Origin: DASXUC01 sp036505015
GTDB taxonomy: Bacteria > Sysuimicrobiota > Sysuimicrobiia > Sysuimicrobiales > Kaftiobacteriaceae
DNA: 19,136 nucleotides
NCBI GenBank assembly: GCA_036505015.1
Contig: DASXUC010000166.1
Location: 1 to 19,136, forward strand
Reading direction: 5' to 3'
Within the stretch, counting starts at the first letter, position 1. Every line of letters starts with the position of its first letter. The notes under the pieces are model-generated. The model searched no databases. It was not told where the DNA came from and was given only the letters and a program-made list of their open reading frames with translations. The position numbers were made by a program, and so were the translations under genes. Positions 15,169 through 19,136 of this stretch are shown here, piece after piece.

Positions 15169-15243
15169 GATTGCAAGTTTCCTCCATCAAACCTCCATGA
15201 AGCTTAGGCCTTTAGTACTAGGCGGCGGCCGAAGGGCCCATTG

Positions 15244-15259
15244 TGGCACTTTGCGTGCT
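15244..15259 (+). promoter_or_regulatory. sigma-54 (-24/-12) type promoter of the pilin gene
   Basis: TGGCAC at 15244-15249 and TGCT at 15256-15259 are separated by 6 bases, giving the invariant GG-N10-GC spacing of RpoN promoters. The match to TGGCAC-N5-TTGCW is close, with the T before TGC replaced by G. It would start transcription near 15270, about 64 bases before the pilin ATG. Major pilin genes are sigma-54 dependent in several bacteria (e.g. Pseudomonas, Myxococcus). Whether this genome encodes rpoN is not visible. Confidence 0.6.
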
Positions 15260-15301
15260 ACCTGTATCGTGGAGAGTAGAAACAATGACGTGAGGGATGG
15301 T

Positions 15302-15324
15302 CCTCCGTCAACTCTGTTAGGAGG
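15302..15324 (+). promoter_or_regulatory. hairpin pairing with the pilin Shine-Dalgarno
   Basis: The pilin ribosome site AGGAGG (15319-15324, 9 bases before the ATG) is preceded by CCTCC at 15302-15306. These can pair, with an inner AAC/GTT pairing (15310-15312 with 15316-15318) around a TCT loop. The structure would hide the SD in the mRNA. It is short and unproven. Confidence 0.4.
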
Positions 15325-15333
15325 CGAATCCAA

Positions 15334-15762
15334 ATGTTCCAAATACTGCGCAGGCGGTTGGCGAAGCAAGAGGGCTTCACCCTCATCGAACTCGTCGTCG
15401 TCATCGCGATCCTTGGCTTGCTGGTGGCGCTGGCGCTGCCGAACTTCCTCGGCGCCCGCAACCGGGCGGCGGTGGCAGAAGCCCGCGGGATCGCGGATGA
15501 GTGGAAGTCATTGACGTGGGCGTGCTACCTGGAGAAGGGAGCCGTCGCGAGTTGCGACACGCCCACGGAGGTCGGCTGGTCGCAGGGAGACTCCGTCTAC
15601 TGGGAGTGGAGTGCGGTCACCAGCTTCACGACGACCGGCACGACCATCCGGCTTGATGTTGACGGTCTGACGGGTACCCTGGCCGACGGCGGGACGTACC
15701 AGATGACACTGACGGTCAGCGGTGCGGGTGCCGGCACGGCCGCAGACGCCTTCACGATCTAG
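15334..15762 (+). CDS. pilA: major type IV pilin (prepilin, PilA-like)
   Basis: A 142-residue class III prepilin. A basic leader of 14 residues ends in Gly14, cut by prepilin peptidase before Phe15; the motif is EGFTLIEL, with the invariant Glu at mature position 5 (Glu19). The hydrophobic alpha-1 helix runs to about residue 41 (VVVIAILGLLVALALPNFLG). The globular head has a cysteine pair (Cys64 and Cys74) and is rich in Thr and Gly, as in Gram-positive and GspG-like pilins. The ATG at 15334 has AGGAGG 9 bases upstream. Its own sigma-54-like promoter lies in the 165-bp leader and a strong hairpin follows, both expected for a highly expressed structural subunit. It could instead be a pseudopilin, but its place after pilBC favours the main pilin. 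Confidence 0.85.
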   Translation: MFQILRRRLAKQEGFTLIELVVVIAILGLLVALALPNFLGARNRAAVAEARGIADEWKSLTWACYLEKGAVASCDTPTEVGWSQGDSVYWEWSAVTSFTTTGTTIRLDVDGLTGTLADGGTYQMTLTVSGAGAGTAADAFTI

Positions 15763-15786
15763 GGCGAGGCGGATACGATATCTGTT

Positions 15787-15817
15787 ACAAGAGCGGCCCA
15801 GACCGGGCCGCTCTTGT
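15787..15817 (+). terminator. strong hairpin after the pilin gene
   Basis: A perfect 13-bp stem (ACAAGAGCGGCCC at 15787-15799 and its complement at 15805-15817) encloses a 5-base AGACC loop, 24 bases after the pilin stop. The run after it (GTCTTTGCG) has few T residues, so it may act as a partial terminator or as a 3' stabilising structure for pilin mRNA. The next start codon lies only 9 bases beyond the stem. Confidence 0.8.
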
Positions 15818-15826
15818 GTCTTTGCG

Positions 15827-17146
15827 ATGAAGGCGCCCACCGAGTCCCGCGCACGAATCGTCGAGCTGGCCGCTTTCTGGGCCGTGCTCATTACCGCGGC
15901 CGTCGTTCCCCTGCTGATGGATCTGGGCAACTACGACGAGAGCTACTACGGGATCAAAGCGCGCAACCTTGCGGCCATGGCGGTGGTCCTTGCCCTGACG
16001 CTGATCGCCGGCCGGAGACGCGCCCGCAGCCCGATCGACGGACCGCTGCTCATCTACGCGGGAGCCGTCATCGCGGCCACGACGCTGTCGGTCGCCCCTG
16101 TCTGGAGCCTCTGGGGCGCCCCCAACCGGTTCGAAGGCGCGATCCCGATGCTCTCCTACGCGATCATCGCCGCGGCGGCGGCGCGGCTCTCGGTACCACG
16201 GATCCGCACCCTTGTCGCCGCGATGCTCATCGCAGGGGTGATTGCCGCCGGCTACGGCATCATCCAGTACTTCGGCATCGACCCGGTGCTCCGGGACCCA
16301 GGACGTCTGGGGTGGACGCGTGCGTTCAGTACGACCGGGGGACCCAACTGGCTGGGCGGCTACATGCTGATGCTGCTGCCTCTAGGCGCGGCGGTAGCGC
16401 TGGCGGCGCCGGACATGAAGTTGGCAATCCCCTACACCGCAGGCGTTGTGGTCATGTTCGCAGCGCTGCTGGCGACCGAAAGCCGGTCGGCATGGGCGGG
16501 CACGATTATTGCTGCCTGTCTGCTCGTGGGCATGGCAAGACACTTCTCGAGAGACCTGCCCCCCGGGCTGAACCGGCGGATCGCGCTTGTTGCGACACCT
16601 CTTGCCATTGTGGCAGGGTTATTCTTCCTCCCCGGCGGGCCGGCCGCGGGACGCGGCGAGATGGGAAGCATGGCGGCGCGGGTACAGGACGTGACGCTGG
16701 ACACGCAGGGAATGGCTGAGCGCAAAGCGCTATGGACTCCGACCGCCGAACTACTCGCCCGCCGGCCCGTATTCGGCTATGGACCGGATACGTTCCGGCT
16801 TGTCTTTCCGCAGACCTGGACGGAGCAGTGGCAGCGGCTGAAGGGTCCGACGCCGTTGATCATCGACCGAGCACACAACCAGCTGCTGGACCTCGGGATG
16901 TCGATCGGGCTCGTCGGCGTCGCCGGCTACCTGTGGGCGGTACTCTCACTGTGGCGCGCGGCCTGGCGCGCCTCAATCGCCGACCAGCGAGGAGCCCTGC
17001 TGCTCGCAGCGTGCCTTGCCGGCGTGACAGGATACCTGGCGCAGATCCAGTGGCAGTTCAGCGTGGTATCGGTCGCTCCCGTCTACTGGACGCTGCTGGG
17101 CGTAGGGGCGGCGCTGGCGACGGTGAAGCAGGACACGACCGGATGA
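15827..17146 (+). CDS. Wzy/O-antigen ligase family membrane protein, possible pilin oligosaccharyltransferase
   Basis: A 439-residue polytopic membrane protein with about ten to twelve hydrophobic segments. Its large loop holds the Wzy_C-family marks: RAFSTTGGPNWLGGYMLMLLP before it, VFGYGPDTFRLVFP in it, and DRAHNQLLDLGMSIGLVG at its end. Such proteins transfer or polymerise lipid-linked sugars at the outer face of the cytoplasmic membrane (WaaL, Wzy, PglL/PilO). Lying between the main pilin and the minor pilins, it may glycosylate pilin (inference); polysaccharide ligation is the alternative. The ATG at 15827 is the only in-frame start near the family N-terminus. It lacks a Shine-Dalgarno, since the pilin hairpin ends 9 bases upstream, so expression may depend on read-through and non-canonical initiation. 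The stop overlaps the next gene start (ATGA). Confidence 0.82.
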   Translation: MKAPTESRARIVELAAFWAVLITAAVVPLLMDLGNYDESYYGIKARNLAAMAVVLALTLIAGRRRARSPIDGPLLIYAGAVIAATTLSVAPVWSLWGAPNRFEGAIPMLSYAIIAAAAARLSVPRIRTLVAAMLIAGVIAAGYGIIQYFGIDPVLRDPGRLGWTRAFSTTGGPNWLGGYMLMLLPLGAAVALAAPDMKLAIPYTAGVVVMFAALLATESRSAWAGTIIAACLLVGMARHFSRDLPPGLNRRIALVATPLAIVAGLFFLPGGPAAGRGEMGSMAARVQDVTLDTQGMAERKALWTPTAELLARRPVFGYGPDTFRLVFPQTWTEQWQRLKGPTPLIIDRAHNQLLDLGMSIGLVGVAGYLWAVLSLWRAAWRASIADQRGALLLAACLAGVTGYLAQIQWQFSVVSVAPVYWTLLGVGAALATVKQDTTG

Positions 17147-17649
17147 GAACTTTCCACGGGGACGAAACTGGAGCGGGTCTGCTGGAAGTGATGATCGTCG
17201 TGGTCATCGTGGGGATGATGGTTGCGCTGACCATTCCGAGTATCACCAGCTATAACTCCACTTCGGGCATGCGCAGCGTCGCACAGCAACTGGTCTCAGA
17301 TTTTCGCGCCGCCCAACAGCGTGCCGTCGCCCAGCAGGCCGCCCGCTACCTGGTCTTCACGCCGAGCACGGGGACGATCACCGGATACGAGGTGCGCACG
17401 GCCATCCCCCCGGGCGGGAGTGTGGAGTGGTCCTACACCCTGCCGTCCGGCGTGCACGTCGAGAAAACGTCGGCGGACCTGTTTCCATCGCGGGCGATCA
17501 TCTTCAGTCCCCTGGGGTCGGTGACCAATCCCGGCAGCTCCCCCGCCCTCTGTGTGGACAACACGGGCGGACTGCACATCACGATAACCATCTCCTACGC
17601 CACCGGCAGGATCAACCTGTCAGAAGGAACGACCAACTGTGCGATCTGA
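17143..17649 (+). CDS. minor pilin, GspH/FimT-like prepilin
   Basis: A 168-residue prepilin-like protein. The leader ends in Gly10 and the cleavage motif is TGAGLLEVMI, with Glu15 at mature position 5. The hydrophobic helix (VMIVVVIVGMMVALTIPSI) is followed by SGMRSVAQQLVSDFRAAQQRAVAQQ, a pattern typical of GspH/FimT pseudopilins. A beta-rich head follows, with one cysteine in ALCVDNTGG and one near the C-terminus (TNCAI). It probably belongs to the minor-pilin initiation complex. The ATG at 17143 overlaps the Wzy-like stop by four bases, and the next prepilin gene overlaps its end by 11 bases, so these genes are translated together. Confidence 0.85.
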   Translation: MRTFHGDETGAGLLEVMIVVVIVGMMVALTIPSITSYNSTSGMRSVAQQLVSDFRAAQQRAVAQQAARYLVFTPSTGTITGYEVRTAIPPGGSVEWSYTLPSGVHVEKTSADLFPSRAIIFSPLGSVTNPGSSPALCVDNTGGLHITITISYATGRINLSEGTTNCAI

Positions 17650-18067
17650 GCGTGGATTTTCCCTGATCGAGGTTGTGATCGCCACCGTCGTGTTCATGGT
17701 GGTCGTGCTGATCGTGGGGTCCTACTACCCGACCGCGTCGCTGAGCGGACGCATCGGTCGGAACGTGACCATCGCGACATCGCTGGCCGACCAGAAAATG
17801 GCAAACCTGAGGGCAATGGCCTTCAACAGCGTCGCCGGCAGCAGCGGGAGCACCGCCATCGGTGGGGTCAGCTTCAGCTGGACAGTGACCGTGTGTAACC
17901 CGCCGTCGGCGGCGGGCTGCTCGGGCCTGCCCGCGCCGTGCTCCGGCGGCGGCGCGCTGAGCGATACGAAGCTGACCAAGATCTGCGTGCAGGTCACGTG
18001 GACAGACCAGGGCTCGACGACGGCCAGGACCGTCAGCCGCGTGACCTTTATCCAAGGGTATTACTGA
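17639..18067 (+). CDS. minor pilin, PilV/GspI-like prepilin
   Basis: A 142-residue prepilin. The very short leader (VRSERG, cleaved after Gly6) precedes FSLIEVVIATVVFMVVVLIVG, with Glu at mature position 5. The segment ATSLADQKMANLRAMAF is characteristic of PilV/GspI-type minor pilins. A small head contains four cysteines (CNPPSAAGCSGLPAPC and ICVQVTW). The GTG start at 17639 lies inside the end of the preceding gene (11-base overlap), and its TGA shares one base with the ATG of the next gene. It is likely the second member of the GspH-I-J-like minor-pilin set. Confidence 0.85.
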   Translation: MRSERGFSLIEVVIATVVFMVVVLIVGSYYPTASLSGRIGRNVTIATSLADQKMANLRAMAFNSVAGSSGSTAIGGVSFSWTVTVCNPPSAAGCSGLPAPCSGGGALSDTKLTKICVQVTWTDQGSTTARTVSRVTFIQGYY

Positions 18068-19136
18068 TGACGCCTCGAGGCGGAACCCGAGAGGGGCAAC
18101 GCGGGCTGACGTTGATCGAACTCGTCATCTCCATCGCCCTCCTCGCCGTCCTGGGGGGCATCTTCTACGGCATGATCGTCACCGTGGCGCGCGGCTGGGG
18201 CGGGCTGCAGGGCCAGCTGGACGTGCAGCAGAACCCGCGCATCGCCGTGAACAGGATGATGGCAGAGATCGGGCAGGCGCGGGACTTCATGATCGATTCG
18301 GCGGGCAACACGCTCAGCCTGGTGAAAGGGACGATCCTTACCGCCGATGCGGCCGCCGGCGCCACCACGTTCATGGTGGAGGACGCCTCAGCGCTGACCA
18401 GCGGCAAACCGGCCCTGCTGCTGAACGTCCTGTCGGCCGAGCGCGTGACGATCAGCTCGATCAGCGGGACGACGGTCACGGTCAGCCCCGCCCTGACGAT
18501 CGCCCACAAGCAAGGGGAAGCCGTGCGGCGCGACCAGACCACGGTCTCCGGCGCACTGTCCAGCGGGGCGACATCGATCACGGTGACCAGCGTCACGCCC
18601 TTCGCCGTGGGCGACTCGATCGCGATTGGCAACGAGGCGCCGTTGACGGTCACGGCCATCGGGGCGTCTCTCACGGTCACGCCGGCGACCGGTCAGGCCC
18701 ATTCCGTAGGTGAAGTCGTGCAGGTTGTCACCGTGTTCTTTCAACTCGACACCGGAACCAGTCAACTCAAACGCTGCACATCGAGCTGTGATAATAGCAA
18801 CAACAAGATCGTCCTGGCCGACTACGCCGCGGCACAGGTGAGCCTGCAGTTGTTCACCGCGGTGCAGACGACCCTGTCGGTCGCCGCGGCGCGAGGCGCG
18901 ACGTCAATCACAGTGACCAATACGGCCAACTTCGCAGTGAATGACGTGATGCAGGTTGGCCGGGACACCTACGGCGCCGGGGCCATTGTCTCGATCACCC
19001 CGACCGATCGCAAACGCGTCCGCGTCATCACCGGAGGTGCGGGAGGCTCATTGACCCTCTGCTCCCCGACGTACCCGGCCAGTTCCTGTCCAGCCTCCGG
19101 GAATGGCAGTACCGAAGGCCTCAGCGCAGCCCGCGC
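18067..19136 (+). CDS. PilW/GspJ-like minor pilin with tandem beta-type repeats, partial
   Basis: The frame is open from ATG 18067 to the right edge (356 complete codons; end missing). The prepilin motif is QRGLTLIELVIS, cleaved after Gly13, with Glu18 at mature position 5. LDVQQNPRIAVNRMMAEIGQARD is typical of PilW/GspJ. After about residue 85 comes an unusual insert of three related units beginning at Gly98, Gly167 and Gly277. Their shared pattern is GATSITV...F-x-V-x-D-x-x-x-(I/V)-G, the first two also ending in A-H-x-x-G-E-x-V. Two short cysteine pairs (CTSSC near residue 238 and CSPTYPASSC near 340) may form disulfide loops. The repeats suggest an extended, surface-exposed, possibly adhesive tip subunit. 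It overlaps the previous stop by one base (TGATG). Confidence 0.85.
   Translation, partial: MTPRGGTREGQRGLTLIELVISIALLAVLGGIFYGMIVTVARGWGGLQGQLDVQQNPRIAVNRMMAEIGQARDFMIDSAGNTLSLVKGTILTADAAAGATTFMVEDASALTSGKPALLLNVLSAERVTISSISGTTVTVSPALTIAHKQGEAVRRDQTTVSGALSSGATSITVTSVTPFAVGDSIAIGNEAPLTVTAIGASLTVTPATGQAHSVGEVVQVVTVFFQLDTGTSQLKRCTSSCDNSNNKIVLADYAAAQVSLQLFTAVQTTLSVAAARGATSITVTNTANFAVNDVMQVGRDTYGAGAIVSITPTDRKRVRVITGGAGGSLTLCSPTYPASSCPASGNGSTEGLSAAR

Noticed and set aside
15169..15243. Cyclic-di-GMP riboswitch in the pilC-pilin gap
   Set aside because: Attractive given the context, but I see no GEMM consensus elements, and this segment lies upstream of the proposed transcription start.

Overview
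The window is high-GC bacterial chromosome with closely packed genes in two divergent blocks that meet near position 8,800-8,900. I see no rRNA, tRNA, CRISPR array or transposase. The gene content is a PilB/PilC type IV pilus assembly locus, PilZ/MshEN/HD-GYP-type second-messenger proteins, CtaM-like and PaaF/PaaG/PaaJ-like enzymes, and frequent GTG/TTG starts. It suggests a free-living aerobic bacterium from a deep-branching, uncultivated-type lineage. I cannot fix the phylum; Armatimonadota/Sysuimicrobiota-like and Chloroflexota-like are guesses only.

Left block (1-8788, all minus strand, transcribed right to left). It begins at 8788 with a YbhN-type membrane flippase-like protein, then a PilZ c-di-GMP receptor and a SPOR-domain membrane protein, all overlapping or nearly abutting. 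After a junction of inverted heptad repeats comes an acyl-CoA catabolic group: an EthD-like protein, a BamA/MenB-like enoyl-CoA hydratase with an added C-terminal zinc ribbon, and a PaaF-like hydratase. A four-copy 29-bp repeat follows, then a PaaG-like isomerase, a DoxX membrane protein and an FAD amine oxidase. Another inverted heptad junction leads to a PcaF/PaaJ-like thiolase, and a third leads to a DUF420 (CtaM/YozB) protein cut by the window edge. Together the catabolic genes look like a peripheral amine-oxidation step plus a beta-oxidation-like route ending in thiolysis. A 3-hydroxyacyl-CoA dehydrogenase and a CoA ligase are missing from the window.

Right block (8911-19136, all plus strand). 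Two proteins that appear to share an N-terminal domain come first, one continuing into HEAT repeats and the other into an HD-GYP-like domain. They are followed by the pilus motor ATPase PilB (with an MshEN c-di-GMP domain), the platform protein PilC, and the major pilin behind its own sigma-54-like promoter. A strong hairpin then separates the pilin from a Wzy/O-antigen-ligase-like protein (a possible pilin oligosaccharyltransferase), two minor pilins, and a PilW-like minor pilin carrying tandem beta-type repeats that runs off the right edge. PilT, PilD, PilM-Q and the secretin are not in the window.

The features most worth a second look are: the recurring inverted pairs of 7-bp repeats at gene junctions, some translated into protein ends; the exact 29-bp-period GGTACC array; the hydratase-zinc-ribbon fusion; the paired HEAT/HD-GYP proteins ahead of pilB; and the pilin leader with a sigma-54-like promoter and an SD-sequestering hairpin.
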